A DNA stretch of 64,000 bases, from assembly GCF_027487935.1 (NCBI RefSeq), contig NZ_JAIYCP010000005.1:62001-126000 (forward strand), read 5' to 3'. The notes beneath the pieces were generated by a model that was not told where the DNA came from, searched no databases, and saw only the letters and a list, made by a program, of their open reading frames with translations. Source of the stretch: Brevundimonas sp. GTDB taxonomy: Bacteria > Pseudomonadota > Alphaproteobacteria > Caulobacterales > Caulobacteraceae. The translations under genes and the position numbers were made by a program. This document shows, one piece after another, positions 1 to 8,561 of the stretch. Within the stretch, counting starts at the first letter, position 1. Every line of letters begins with the position of its first letter.

Positions 1-879
1 ACCGAGGTCATCCGGCTGTGGCCCGGGGCCGCCCCCGGTGGCGAGCGGGTCACGGTGACGCCTGAGGTCACCGAACGGTCGACCGATCCGGCCTTTCACG
101 ACCGTTTCGCCCGCTACACCACCGACCCCATCCTGACCGTGTTGCGACCCGATCGGCCGAACGGGGCGTCGCTGCTGCTGATCCCCGGCGGCGGCTACAG
201 ATGGGCCGTGGTCGACAAGGAGGGGCTGGACTGCGCCCGGGTGTTCGCCGCAGCCGGGGTGACCTGTTTCGTGCTGCGCTATCGCCTGCCCGGCGACGGC
301 TGGTCCGCGGGGCCGGATGCGCCGCTGCAGGACGCCCAGCGCGCCCTGCGGCTGATCCGGGCACAGGCGGTCACCCAGGGTCTGGACCCCACGCGGGTGG
401 CCGTCCTCGGGGCTTCAGCCGGCGGCCATCTGGCCGGGATGCTGACGGCGCGCGCAGACGTCACCTATGCCGCCGTGGACGAGGCCGATGCCGGGTCGCA
501 CCGACCCGATCTGTCCATACTGCTCTATCCCGTGGCGACCATGGCCGACCCCCATGTCCATGCGGGTTCGCGGCGTGAGCTGCTGGGCGAGACCCCGACG
601 CCGGAGGCGATCACGCGCTATTCGCTGGAGCGGATGGACTGGACCGACTGTTCGCCGACCTTCCTGCTGCACGCCATGGACGACGCATCCGTGCCCGTCG
701 CGAACAGCCTGCAACTGATCGCGGCCCTGCGCGCCGCCGCCGTTCCTTGCGAGGCGCACCTGTTCGAGGCGGGCGGCCACGGGTTCGGCATCCGTCTCAT
801 CGCAGGCAAACCCGCAGCCGTCTGGCCGCAACTGGCCCTCGCATGGGCCGGGCGTCACGGCTGGGCTGCGCCGACCTGA
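1..879 (+). CDS. alpha/beta hydrolase (acetyl-esterase-like), 5' end outside window
   Basis: The reading frame is open from base 1: the in-frame residues before the GTG at 55 read EVIRLWPGAAPGGERV, the usual N-terminal strand of xylan-esterase/BD-FAE-like hydrolases. The GTG start in the ORF track is therefore probably internal and the gene begins before the window. Visible are an oxyanion-type LLIPGGGY segment, the nucleophile elbow GASAGGH (G-x-S-x-G-G), a DDASVP segment carrying the likely acid, and GGHGFG with the likely catalytic His. It probably hydrolyses an ester, perhaps from a sugar; the true substrate is not visible. No signal peptide can be judged because the start is missing. Confidence 0.82.
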   Translation, partial: TEVIRLWPGAAPGGERVTVTPEVTERSTDPAFHDRFARYTTDPILTVLRPDRPNGASLLLIPGGGYRWAVVDKEGLDCARVFAAAGVTCFVLRYRLPGDGWSAGPDAPLQDAQRALRLIRAQAVTQGLDPTRVAVLGASAGGHLAGMLTARADVTYAAVDEADAGSHRPDLSILLYPVATMADPHVHAGSRRELLGETPTPEAITRYSLERMDWTDCSPTFLLHAMDDASVPVANSLQLIAALRAAAVPCEAHLFEAGGHGFGIRLIAGKPAAVWPQLALAWAGRHGWAAPT

Positions 880-951
880 TCTTACCCCTTGCCCCGCCGC
901 CCGCGCCGACTAAGGTCCGGGCGGGTTTTCAGGTAACGGACGGTGTTTCGA

Positions 952-3357
952 ATGCGGATCGGTATGTTGCTGGCGTCGGCCGCCGGTATCTCCCTGCTGG
1001 CCACGGCCGCCCTGGCACAGCAGAGCGTCGGCCCGGTCGACCAGACGAAGGGCACGTTCGAGGACAAATTCCGCCAGTTCGAGGGCGAGGACTGGCCGAC
1101 ACCGACGGACTACCGCAATGCCTCCGGCGCCCCCGGGCACCGCTACTGGCAGCAGGAGGTCGACTACGACATCGACGTGTCCCTGGACGAGGCACGCCGC
1201 ACCCTGACCGGTCGCGAGGCGGTGACCTACACCAACCATTCGCCCGACGCCCTCGGCTATCTGTGGCTGCTGCTGGACCAGCAGAACTATCGCCGCGACT
1301 CCATGGCCGAGCGCAGCCGGACCTACACCGCCTCGGACACGGTCAGCGTCAATGAGGTGCTGCGCGTGCAGCGCATGCAGGACTGGGAGGGCGGTTTCAA
1401 CGACCTGAAGGTGACCGGCCCGGACGGCCAGGCCCTGCCCTTCACCATCGTCGATTCCATGATGCGGATCGAACTGCCGCGACCGCTCGCCACCGGCGAG
1501 CGCTTCGCCTTCACCATCGATTTCAGCCTGCCCCTGCCCGAGACCAATGTGGTCGGTGGACGCAGCGGCTATGAGTGTTTCACCAGGCCGGGCCAGGACG
1601 GCAACTGCCTGTTCCTGGCCGCCCAGTGGTTCCCGCGTCTGGCCGTCTATTCGGACTATGAGGGCTGGCACAATGCCCAGTTCCTGGGCTCCGGCGAGTT
1701 CACCCTGGAGTTCGGCGACTATGACGTCTCCATCACCGCGCCGGCCGATCATACGGTGGCCGCGACCGGCGAACTCCAGAACACCGACATCCTCAGCGCC
1801 GAACAAAGGGCCCGGCTGGCCGAGGCCCGGACCGCCGACGCCCCCGTCTATATCGTGACGCCCGCCGAGGCCGCCGCCGCCGAGGCCCGCCCGGCCCGCT
1901 CGGGTACCCGCACCTGGAATTTCAGCGCCGACAACGTCCGCGACTTCGGCTGGGCCTCGAGCCGCAAATTCATCTGGGACGCCATGGGCGTCGACCAGGA
2001 AAGTGCAGAACACCCCGTCGTCATGGCCATGTCCTTCTATCCGAAGGAGGCCCGGCCGCTGTGGGACACCTATTCGACGCGGTCGATCGCCCACACCATC
2101 GACGTCTACAACCAGTTCGCCTTCACCTATCCCTATCCGACGGCCCAGTCGGTCAACGGCCCGGTCGGCGGGATGGAATATCCGATGATCACCTTCAACG
2201 GGCCGCGCCCGGTCCGGGGTGACGACGGCAGCCTGACCTATACCGAACGCGCCAAGAACGGCCTGATCGGCGTGGTCATCCATGAGGTCGGCCACATCTA
2301 TTTCCCGATGGTGGTCAACTCCGATGAGCGCCAGTGGACCTGGATGGACGAGGGGCTGAACAGCTTCCTGCAGTTCCAGGCCGAAAAGCTCTGGGACGCC
2401 GACTTCCCCGCCCGCGGCGAGCCGTCCAGCATCATCGAATACATGATCAGCCAGGACCAGGTGCCGATCATGACCCAGTCGGACTCCCTGCTTCAGTTCG
2501 GCAACAACGCCTATGCCAAGCCGGCGACCGCCCTGGTGATCCTGCGCGAGACCGTTCTGGGCCGCGAACTGTTCGACCGGGCCTTCCGCGAATACGCCCA
2601 GCGCTGGGCCTTCAAACGCCCGACCCCGTATGACTTCTTCCGCACCATGGAAGAAAGCTCCGGCGTCGATCTCGACTGGTTCTGGCGCGGCTGGTTCTAT
2701 TCCACCGACCACGTCGACATCTCGCTGGAAAGCGTCACCGCGGCGACGCTGGAATCGGCCGATCCCGAGGTGCGCAACCGCGCGGCCCGCGAGCGGTTCG
2801 AGCAGGAGCCGATCTCGCGCACCGTCGAGAACAACCGCGGCATCGAGACCGTGGTCGAGCGCGACCCGGCGACGCGGGATTTCTACAATGAGACCGACCG
2901 CTTCACGACCACGGCCCAGCAGCGCCGCGACGCCGAAAGCGCCGCCCGTCGGGCCGATGCCGACCGCCGCGCGGCACAAGGGTTCGACGACAACATCTAC
3001 CGCTTCACCTTCCGCAACGTCGGTGGCCTGGTCATGCCGGTGATCCTGAAGCTGACCTGGTCGGACGGCTCGGACGAGACGATCCGGATCCCGGCCGAGA
3101 TCTGGCGCCGCAACAGCCAGCAGGTGATCTGGCAGCATGTGTCGTCGAAGACCCTGGTCTCGGCCGAGGTCGATCCCCTGCGCGAGACGGCGGACGCCAA
3201 CCGCTCCAACAACCTGTTCCCGCGCCAGATCGACGAGCGGACCCTGCGCCTGGCCCCCCCGCCGCCGCCCGGCGAGAACCGGATGCGGGACTCGGACGTC
3301 GAGGTCAGCCCGGACTCGACCGCGACCCGGGTTCGCCGCCCGGCGGCGGCCCGGTGA
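952..3357 (+). CDS. M1 family zinc metallopeptidase, secreted
   Basis: This 801-residue protein resembles aminopeptidase N-type (M1) enzymes. The first 23 residues (MRIGMLLASAAG..ALAQ) form a signal peptide, so it acts in the periplasm or outside the cell. The zinc motif HEVGH lies near residue 444, followed after 18 residues by the third ligand Glu in WTWMDEGLNSF; upstream GGMEYPMITF corresponds to the GAMEN exopeptidase motif in altered form. I chose the ATG at 952 rather than the GTG at 943 because it begins directly with the signal sequence. The last 40 residues are proline- and arginine-rich. The next gene overlaps its stop codon (TGATG). The natural substrate is unknown. Confidence 0.9.
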   Translation: MRIGMLLASAAGISLLATAALAQQSVGPVDQTKGTFEDKFRQFEGEDWPTPTDYRNASGAPGHRYWQQEVDYDIDVSLDEARRTLTGREAVTYTNHSPDALGYLWLLLDQQNYRRDSMAERSRTYTASDTVSVNEVLRVQRMQDWEGGFNDLKVTGPDGQALPFTIVDSMMRIELPRPLATGERFAFTIDFSLPLPETNVVGGRSGYECFTRPGQDGNCLFLAAQWFPRLAVYSDYEGWHNAQFLGSGEFTLEFGDYDVSITAPADHTVAATGELQNTDILSAEQRARLAEARTADAPVYIVTPAEAAAAEARPARSGTRTWNFSADNVRDFGWASSRKFIWDAMGVDQESAEHPVVMAMSFYPKEARPLWDTYSTRSIAHTIDVYNQFAFTYPYPTAQSVNGPVGGMEYPMITFNGPRPVRGDDGSLTYTERAKNGLIGVVIHEVGHIYFPMVVNSDERQWTWMDEGLNSFLQFQAEKLWDADFPARGEPSSIIEYMISQDQVPIMTQSDSLLQFGNNAYAKPATALVILRETVLGRELFDRAFREYAQRWAFKRPTPYDFFRTMEESSGVDLDWFWRGWFYSTDHVDISLESVTAATLESADPEVRNRAARERFEQEPISRTVENNRGIETVVERDPATRDFYNETDRFTTTAQQRRDAESAARRADADRRAAQGFDDNIYRFTFRNVGGLVMPVILKLTWSDGSDETIRIPAEIWRRNSQQVIWQHVSSKTLVSAEVDPLRETADANRSNNLFPRQIDERTLRLAPPPPPGENRMRDSDVEVSPDSTATRVRRPAAAR

Positions 3358-3863
3358 TGCGGCGGGCGATGCTCGCTGCGGCCCTGGTCGCGGGCCTCGC
3401 CACACCCGTGGCGGCCCACCGCGGCCATGCCGGACTGACGGTGGTCGAGATCGATCCGGCCTCCGGCAGTGTCAGCGTGGTGCATCGCTTCGCGGCGCAT
3501 GACGTCGAGCCGGCCCTGGTCTCCATCGCCCCCGGGGCCCAGCCGAGTCTGGACGACCCCCGCGCCGTGGCGGAGCTTGAGACCCATCTGCGCCAGCGGT
3601 TTCGGCTCGACATCGACGGGGCCGCCATCCCGGTGACCCATGCCCGCACCGATCTGGCGGGCGACAATGTCCGGGTCGATTTCGTCGGCGAGACGAGCGA
3701 CCGCAGCATCGCATCCGTGACCATCGACCTCGACTTCTTCCCCGGCGTGCATGACGACCAGGAGCAGCAGGTCAATGTGCGGATCAACGGCGTGACCCGG
3801 ACGGTGGTGTTCCGGCCGGGATCGGCGGCCCAGACCGTGACCTTCGCGGCAGCCGGCGCCTGA
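3357..3863 (+). CDS. DUF6702 family secreted protein
   Basis: This 168-residue protein starts with a signal peptide (MRRAMLAAALVAGLATPVAAHRGH), so it is exported. The body contains HRFAAHDVEPAL, ETHLRQRFRLDIDG and a C-terminal beta-rich part ending in VVFRPGSAAQTVTF, which fits the DUF6702 family often found next to M1 peptidases. The ATG overlaps the stop of the M1 gene by one base, so the two are translationally coupled; a GTG three bases earlier is less likely. The function is unknown; the pairing suggests an accessory role for the peptidase, which is inference. Confidence 0.72.
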   Translation: MRRAMLAAALVAGLATPVAAHRGHAGLTVVEIDPASGSVSVVHRFAAHDVEPALVSIAPGAQPSLDDPRAVAELETHLRQRFRLDIDGAAIPVTHARTDLAGDNVRVDFVGETSDRSIASVTIDLDFFPGVHDDQEQQVNVRINGVTRTVVFRPGSAAQTVTFAAAGA

Positions 3864-4276
3864 CGACGGCGGAAAAAAGCTGCGGCGACTGCGGCCTTTG
3901 CTGCAAGCTGATGGGCGTGACGGCTCTGGGCAAGCCGGCCGGAAAATGGTGCCGGCAGTTCAGCAAGACGTCGGGCTGCGCCATCTATGAAGACCGGCCC
4001 GACGACTGCCGCGTCTTCAACTGCCTCTGGCTGCTGACCGGCGCGCTGGACGAAAGCTGGAAGCCGACCACGGCCGGCTTCGTCCTGCACAGCGAACTGG
4101 GCGGGGCGCGGCTGGTGGTCGAATGCGATCCGGCCCGGCCGCACGACTGGCGGCGCGCGCCCTATGAAGCCACATTGCGCCTCTGGGCTGCGGCCGAGGG
4201 CCAGGAGGTGCTGGTCTTCGCCGGCTCGCGTGGTGTGCGGCTGGGCGCGCCGGACACACCCGTACGTCGGGCCTGA
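3860..4276 (+). CDS. YkgJ-type cysteine-cluster (zinc/iron-chelating) protein
   Basis: The ORF track starts at the ATG at 3911, but the frame upstream encodes TTAEKSCGDCGLCCKL, the conserved CxxCxxCC cluster of YkgJ-like proteins, which such an ORF would lose. No ATG, GTG or TTG lies in frame in the stretch before it; CTG at 3860, overlapping the stop of the previous gene, is the best start, giving 138 residues. A second cysteine group follows (WCRQF, GCAIYEDRPDDCRVFNCLWLL). The family is thought to bind a metal or Fe-S cluster; its role is unsettled. It is the last gene of this plus-strand run and converges on the next gene with 7 bp between. Confidence 0.7.
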   Translation: MTTAEKSCGDCGLCCKLMGVTALGKPAGKWCRQFSKTSGCAIYEDRPDDCRVFNCLWLLTGALDESWKPTTAGFVLHSELGGARLVVECDPARPHDWRRAPYEATLRLWAAAEGQEVLVFAGSRGVRLGAPDTPVRRA

Positions 4277-4283
4277 CCCCTCG

Positions 4284-5033
4284 CTAGCGGACGTCGACCG
4301 ACTGGGCGATCTGTTCGGCCAGGTCGCGGTCCGCCCCGTCCAGGCTCATGGTCCAGACGTGGATTTCGCGCGGTGCCACCGTCCGCTGGAACAGGTGCTC
4401 CACCGCATGGCGCACGCCGTCCTCGGTCGCGAGGATGGAGGCTCGGCCCGCCGCCTCGACCATCTGGCCGCTGTAGATCGGGAACTGCGAGGACGGTCCG
4501 GCATAGACCATGACGAATGACCGGGCACCGCGCCGGATCGTGTAGATGCGGAAGTCCGGACCCGGGCGGCCGGTGACGATCTCGAAGCCCGGTGGCAGGT
4601 CAGCTGTGAACGGCAGGGCGGCACGGGCGGCGCTGTCCAGCACGGTGACGGCCGGGGCGGCAGGCGGTGGCGGGGTCGCCACGACCGCCTCCAGCGGTAC
4701 CGTCGGCGCGGGCGCGGGGGATGCGGCTGGCGGCAGCAGGGGAGCCGGTACGACGGAGGGCGCGGGAGTCGTCGGTCGCGGGGCCGGGGTGATCGTTGCA
4801 GCCGGAGGCGGCGGTGCCACAGGCTGCGCGACCACGGGCTCGGGTGCCGGAGCCAGATAGACCGCCGGTGCGGGCGGGCCGCTGTTCAGATCACGGGTCA
4901 GGGTGCTGACCGGAGGGACCGGAACCGCCGACGGAGCAGGCGTCTGGGCCGGTGGCGTCTGATCCGGCGACGTCTGGGCGTGCGCGGCTCCGGCGAGCAG
5001 CAGGGCGGCGGCGGCGGGGACGAGCATGTTCAT
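4284..5033 (-). CDS. secreted proline/alanine-rich hypothetical protein
   Basis: I do not recognise this 249-residue protein. It has a signal peptide (MNMLVPAAAALLLAGAAHAQ), then about 110 residues of low-complexity Pro/Ala/Val sequence that may span the periplasm or murein, then a folded C-terminal part of about 110 residues (LPPGFEIVTGRPGPDFRIYTI..SFVMVYAGPSSQFP..HVWTMSLDG). The ATG at 5033 is preceded by an AAGGGGG ribosome site at good spacing, unlike the ATG at 5045. It lies downstream of the histidine kinase on the same strand with a 44-bp gap, so co-transcription is possible. Confidence 0.6.
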   Translation of the reverse strand: MNMLVPAAAALLLAGAAHAQTSPDQTPPAQTPAPSAVPVPPVSTLTRDLNSGPPAPAVYLAPAPEPVVAQPVAPPPPAATITPAPRPTTPAPSVVPAPLLPPAASPAPAPTVPLEAVVATPPPPAAPAVTVLDSAARAALPFTADLPPGFEIVTGRPGPDFRIYTIRRGARSFVMVYAGPSSQFPIYSGQMVEAAGRASILATEDGVRHAVEHLFQRTVAPREIHVWTMSLDGADRDLAEQIAQSVDVR

Positions 5034-5077
5034 GCAGACCACCATCCCCCTTCAACCCGCCAACGGCAAGGCCCGGA

Positions 5078-6754
5078 TCAGGCGGCCGGAAGTTCGACCC
5101 AGAAGGTGGCCCCCTGGCCGAGGGTGGAGGTCACGCCGATCGAGCCGCCCTGCAGTTCGACCAGCCGCTTGGCCAAGGCCAGGCCGATACCGTGGCCTTC
5201 GACGGTCGAGCGTTCCAGGCCCAGGCGGTTGAAGGGTTCGAACAACTGGGTCTGTTTCTCGACCGAAAGCCCGCGACCACGGTCGACGACCTCGATCCGG
5301 ACCTGATCGCGGATCCTGCCGGCGCGGAGGACGACCACGCCGCCGGATCCCCCGTATTTGACGGCATTGGAGGCCAGATTGGCGATCACCTGGGTCAGGC
5401 GTTGGGAGTCCGCTAGAGCCACAAGGCCATCGCTTTCGCTGACGACATCCAGCTGGATATCCTTCGCATCGGGCCGGAGGGCGGTCGCACGACGCACATC
5501 CTCCAGCACGCCGGTCACGTCGGTCGGCCGCAATTCGACCTTGACGGCCCCGGACTCGGCCTGGGCCAGGTCCAGCAGATCCAGAGCGAGCGCCTCGACC
5601 TGACGCGCCGTCCTGACCAGCATATCCGCCATCTCGGCCTGGCTGCTCGAAACCGGTCCCAGCTGCCCGCCCTTCCACAACTCCCCGATGCCGATCACGC
5701 CCCCGACAGGACTCTTGATCTCATGGGCGACATTGGCGAGCAGGCGGGACTTGGCTGCGGATGCCTTCTCCGCCCGGACCTGACCCAGGTGGGCGCGTTC
5801 GGCGAAACGGTCGCGCTCCTCCAGAAGCGCCGCGACCAGCATGATCGGCAGATAGCCGAAGAGGACCAGCAACTCGGCCATCAGGGCGCGATCGCCGCCC
5901 TCAAGGACCAGCGCATAGGGCCCCAGCCCGTGCATGCTGCCGCCGACTGCAAGGAGGGAAATGATCATCAGCCCGACCGTGACTCCGGGCATGCGCAGCC
6001 GAACCGCGATGAGCAGCAGCAGCGGCATCGGGGCGAAGGTGATCGGCAACTGCTGCAGGAAAAACACGGCATAGGAGAGGGCGGCGAGCGTGCCCAGCAG
6101 CAGGACGGCCTCAGCGGCGCGGGCCGGGGTCCGGTAACGGGCCAGATCCCGCCCTGTCAGCGCCAGGCCAAGGCTCGACAGCACGGCGATGCTGAGCGCA
6201 TGGGCGAACCACCACGTCCGGGCGGTTTCCAGAAAATCCGCGCCCGTCATCCACCAGAGCATGCCACCGGCCAGGACGGCCGACGGAAGGGGCGCCACAA
6301 CGGCGGCGGCCAGGAGGAAGCGGCAGGCTCCCTGCACGGAATCAAGGCTCAAGGTCGGTGCGAACCGCCTCACCAGAAGGACGGCGAGACAGATTTCGAG
6401 CATATTGGCCGCGGTGAACATCAAGGTCAGCGCGGTCGAATTTCCGGCCAGCAGATTGCCCGCCGCGATACCGGCCGCGATCAGCCCGCCGAAGGACAGA
6501 TCATAGAGGGGGCCGCGCGATGTTCGCAGCCAGACCGCCAGGGCGACTCCGGCCGCGCCCCAAAGTGCGGCCACCACGCCGGCCGACCGCGCGAATGTCA
6601 GGGACAGCACGACCAGAACCAGCACGACAATCGCGGTGAAGACCGGAGCCATGGGCTGACCGGGACCCGGTACGCGCGCAGCCGTGCCGGTCGAGGTGCT
6701 GGCAGGGGTGCCGGCTCCGAACAGGGGCTGCGAGGTGTCGAGCGCATGGCTCAT
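5078..6754 (-). CDS. MASE1-type membrane sensor histidine kinase
   Basis: This 558-residue kinase has an N-terminal block of about eight hydrophobic helices (roughly residues 25-310) resembling the MASE1 sensory domain. It is followed by a HisKA dimerisation domain with His344 in ANVAHEIKSPVGG, then an ATPase domain with N box (ANLASNAVKYG), G1 (DRGRGL) and G2 (GHGIGLALAKRL). The phosphoacceptor motif reads HEIKSP rather than the common HELRTP. No response regulator is encoded nearby, so it is an orphan kinase. The ATG at 6754 was preferred over a TTG at 6781. It follows thiE by 73 bp. The signal sensed is unknown. Confidence 0.85.
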   Translation of the reverse strand: MSHALDTSQPLFGAGTPASTSTGTAARVPGPGQPMAPVFTAIVVLVLVVLSLTFARSAGVVAALWGAAGVALAVWLRTSRGPLYDLSFGGLIAAGIAAGNLLAGNSTALTLMFTAANMLEICLAVLLVRRFAPTLSLDSVQGACRFLLAAAVVAPLPSAVLAGGMLWWMTGADFLETARTWWFAHALSIAVLSSLGLALTGRDLARYRTPARAAEAVLLLGTLAALSYAVFFLQQLPITFAPMPLLLLIAVRLRMPGVTVGLMIISLLAVGGSMHGLGPYALVLEGGDRALMAELLVLFGYLPIMLVAALLEERDRFAERAHLGQVRAEKASAAKSRLLANVAHEIKSPVGGVIGIGELWKGGQLGPVSSSQAEMADMLVRTARQVEALALDLLDLAQAESGAVKVELRPTDVTGVLEDVRRATALRPDAKDIQLDVVSESDGLVALADSQRLTQVIANLASNAVKYGGSGGVVVLRAGRIRDQVRIEVVDRGRGLSVEKQTQLFEPFNRLGLERSTVEGHGIGLALAKRLVELQGGSIGVTSTLGQGATFWVELPAA

Positions 6755-6827
6755 GGTCAGTTCGGATCCGGACGTCGGCAAGGGAATGGCCAGCTATAGC
6801 CGACACCGTCCTAATATCCCCTGAAGC

Positions 6828-7487
6828 TCAGGCGTTCTGAGCCAGGGCCCGCTCCAGCGCCCGAACCGCTGCGGCCGGCCCGTCCGGATGGCCCCAGACT
6901 GCGGCACTGACGGCCACGAAATCAGCACCGGCCCGGGCCAGCCCCCCTGCATTGGCGGCCGTGATCCCGCCGATGGCGACACAGGGCACCTCGACCGTCT
7001 CCTGCCAGATGGTCAGGATCTCCGGATCGGGCCGGTGAACCGTTGCCTTGGTCGCGGTCGGATAGAAGGCCCCGAAGGCCACATAGTCCGCCCCCGCCTC
7101 GGCCGCATCCATGGCCAGTTCGCGGCTGTCGTGACAGGTGACACCGATCATGGCGTCCCGGCCCATCATGGTACGCGCCGCGCTGACCGTGCCGTCGGTC
7201 TGCCCCAGATGCACACCGTCACAGCCCGATCGCGCCGCCAGATCAGCCCGGTCGTTGAGGATGACCGCGACGCCCCGGCTCTGGGCGACCGGCTTCAGCA
7301 CCGCAACGGCGGCCAGGACGGCGGCATCGTCCAGGTCCTTGAGCCGGATCTGCAGCGCCGCCACATCCCCTGCGTCCAGCGCCGCCTCCAGATCGCGCGC
7401 AAAGGCAGCCAGATCCGGGATCGCCGGCGGCGTGATCAGATACAGCCGGCAGGGCGGGCGCTCGGGAACGACGGGGGGCCTGGACAT
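6828..7487 (-). CDS. thiE: thiamine-phosphate synthase
   Basis: The 219-residue TIM-barrel enzyme joins HMP-diphosphate and THZ-phosphate to make thiamine phosphate. Family motifs are visible in order: LYLITPP at the first strand, [53 protein letters not shown] (a variant of the usual substrate loop) and [11 protein letters not shown] near the phosphate site. The track's start at 7583 would add 32 residues unlike the family and would run into the bfd promoter, so I chose the ATG at 7487. No other thi gene and no TPP riboswitch is visible here. Confidence 0.88.
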   Translation of the reverse strand: MSRPPVVPERPPCRLYLITPPAIPDLAAFARDLEAALDAGDVAALQIRLKDLDDAAVLAAVAVLKPVAQSRGVAVILNDRADLAARSGCDGVHLGQTDGTVSAARTMMGRDAMIGVTCHDSRELAMDAAEAGADYVAFGAFYPTATKATVHRPDPEILTIWQETVEVPCVAIGGITAANAGGLARAGADFVAVSAAVWGHPDGPAAAVRALERALAQNA

Positions 7488-7540
7488 GGGCGGGAAGTGC
7501 GACGGATGGACCGCGCGGTCAACCGCCTGCTGCGAACGAC

Positions 7541-7583
7541 TTGCATTCTCTGCCCGCACACTGCTATGGAGAACCATTCGCAA
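7541..7583 (+). promoter_or_regulatory. bfd promoter with iron-regulator-like box
   Basis: A -35-like TTGCAT at 7541 and a -10-like TATGGA at 7565 are separated by 18 bases. The element GAGAACCATTCGCA (7569-7582) begins inside the -10. It matches two copies upstream of bfr in the form GAGA-N4-TTCGCA. Placement over a -10 suits repression by an iron-responsive regulator such as Fur. Identity of the regulator is inference. Confidence 0.5.
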
Positions 7584-7601
7584 TCACCGGGTCCGCCCTT
7601 C

Positions 7602-7787
7602 GTGTACGTCTGCAACTGCAACGGTCTTCGCAAACGGGATGTCGCCGCCGCCATCGAGGCCGGTGCGACGCGGCCGCGCGACGTCTTTGCCCGCAACCAG
7701 TGCTCGGCCCAGTGCGCCAAATGCGTCTGCGAAATGCGCGAGATGATCCAGGAAACGCGCCAGGCCTTCGCCATGGCGGCCGAATAG
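7602..7787 (+). CDS. bfd: bacterioferritin-associated ferredoxin
   Basis: The 61-residue protein has the Bfd/BFD-like [2Fe-2S] cysteines: CNCNG at the N-terminus and CSAQCAKC further on. In the known systems Bfd reduces ferric iron in bacterioferritin so that it can leave the shell. I chose the GTG at 7602 because it gives MYVCNCNG, the usual beginning of the family, and because the ATG at 7566 lies inside the -10 region and the regulatory box. bfr follows after 159 bp, which supports the role. Divergent from thiE. Confidence 0.85.
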   Translation: MYVCNCNGLRKRDVAAAIEAGATRPRDVFARNQCSAQCAKCVCEMREMIQETRQAFAMAAE

Positions 7788-7806
7788 GCCCTGCCCTCCC
7801 CCACGG

Positions 7807-7847
7807 GAGATTCATTCGCATTTTCAATGTCGTGAGAAGTGTTCGCA
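7807..7847 (+). promoter_or_regulatory. two iron-regulator-like boxes upstream of bfr
   Basis: GAGATTCATTCGCA (7807-7820) and GAGAAGTGTTCGCA (7834-7847) both fit GAGA-N4-TTCGCA, with starts 27 bp apart. The same pattern occurs at the bfd promoter. A -10-like TAGAAG lies near 7874, so the boxes lie upstream of or over the likely -35. Confidence 0.5.
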
Positions 7848-7946
7848 GGTGAACACAAGGCGGTTTTGCGTGCTAGAAGCATCGCTCACAGCCGGTGATT
7901 CAGGGCGGTCGGGCCGACCGCCGCGCCGCTGACGGAAAGAATGACG

Positions 7947-8447
7947 ATGAAGGGCGACCCCGCGATCATCCGCACCCTCAACGCGGTGCTGACCAACGAA
8001 CTGACGGCCGTGAACCAGTATTTCCTGCACGCCCGGATGTTCGAGTCCTGGGGCCTGAAACACCTCGGCCAGATCATCTACGACGAATCGATCGGCGAGA
8101 TGAAACACGCCGACATGCTGATCAAGCGCGTGCTGTTCCTCGACGGCCTGCCCAATCTGCAGGACCTGCACAAGTTGAAGATCGGCGAGACCGCCGTCGA
8201 ATGCCTCGGCGCCGACCTGCAGCTGGAGCTGGGCGGGCGCGAGACGGTCAAGGCCGGCGTCGCCCAGTGCGAGGCGGCCCAGGACTTCGTCAGCCGCGAC
8301 ATCCTGATGCGCATCCTCAACGACACCGAGGAGCACATCGACTTCCTCGAGGCCCAGTTCAAACTGATCGAACAGCTGGGCGAGCAGAACTATCTGCAGT
8401 CCGCCATGACCGAGATCGCCCCGGACAAGAGCGCGACGGGGAACTAG
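7947..8447 (+). CDS. bfr: bacterioferritin
   Basis: This 166-residue ferritin-like subunit forms a 24-mer that oxidises and stores iron. With the ATG at 7947 the numbering matches the family exactly: ferroxidase ligands Glu18, Glu51 and His54, and haem ligand Met52 (IGEMKHAD). The ATG at 7941 is less likely because GGAAAG lies directly in front of it, whereas it sits 7 bases ahead of 7947. bfd lies just upstream and presumably supplies electrons for iron release. The two boxes at 7807-7847 suggest iron control. Confidence 0.93.
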   Translation: MKGDPAIIRTLNAVLTNELTAVNQYFLHARMFESWGLKHLGQIIYDESIGEMKHADMLIKRVLFLDGLPNLQDLHKLKIGETAVECLGADLQLELGGRETVKAGVAQCEAAQDFVSRDILMRILNDTEEHIDFLEAQFKLIEQLGEQNYLQSAMTEIAPDKSATGN

Positions 8448-8561
8448 GGGCTCCCGGCCGGCCACCGACGCCCCCGCCTTGCCCAGCGGGGCGGCTTCCT
8501 CTAGGGATCGCGACCGAATTCGCGCGCCCTCCTGGCTGCGCCCCAGCCCCGGCGATCCCCC

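Noticed and set aside
910-3405. 831-residue minus-strand ORF opposite the M1 peptidase
   Set aside because: It is the antisense shadow of a clear metallopeptidase gene, with biased Gly/Asp/Arg composition and no recognisable domain. Long antisense frames are expected at this GC content.
7488-7583. 32-residue N-terminal extension of ThiE
   Set aside because: It has no family counterpart and would overlap the bfd promoter.
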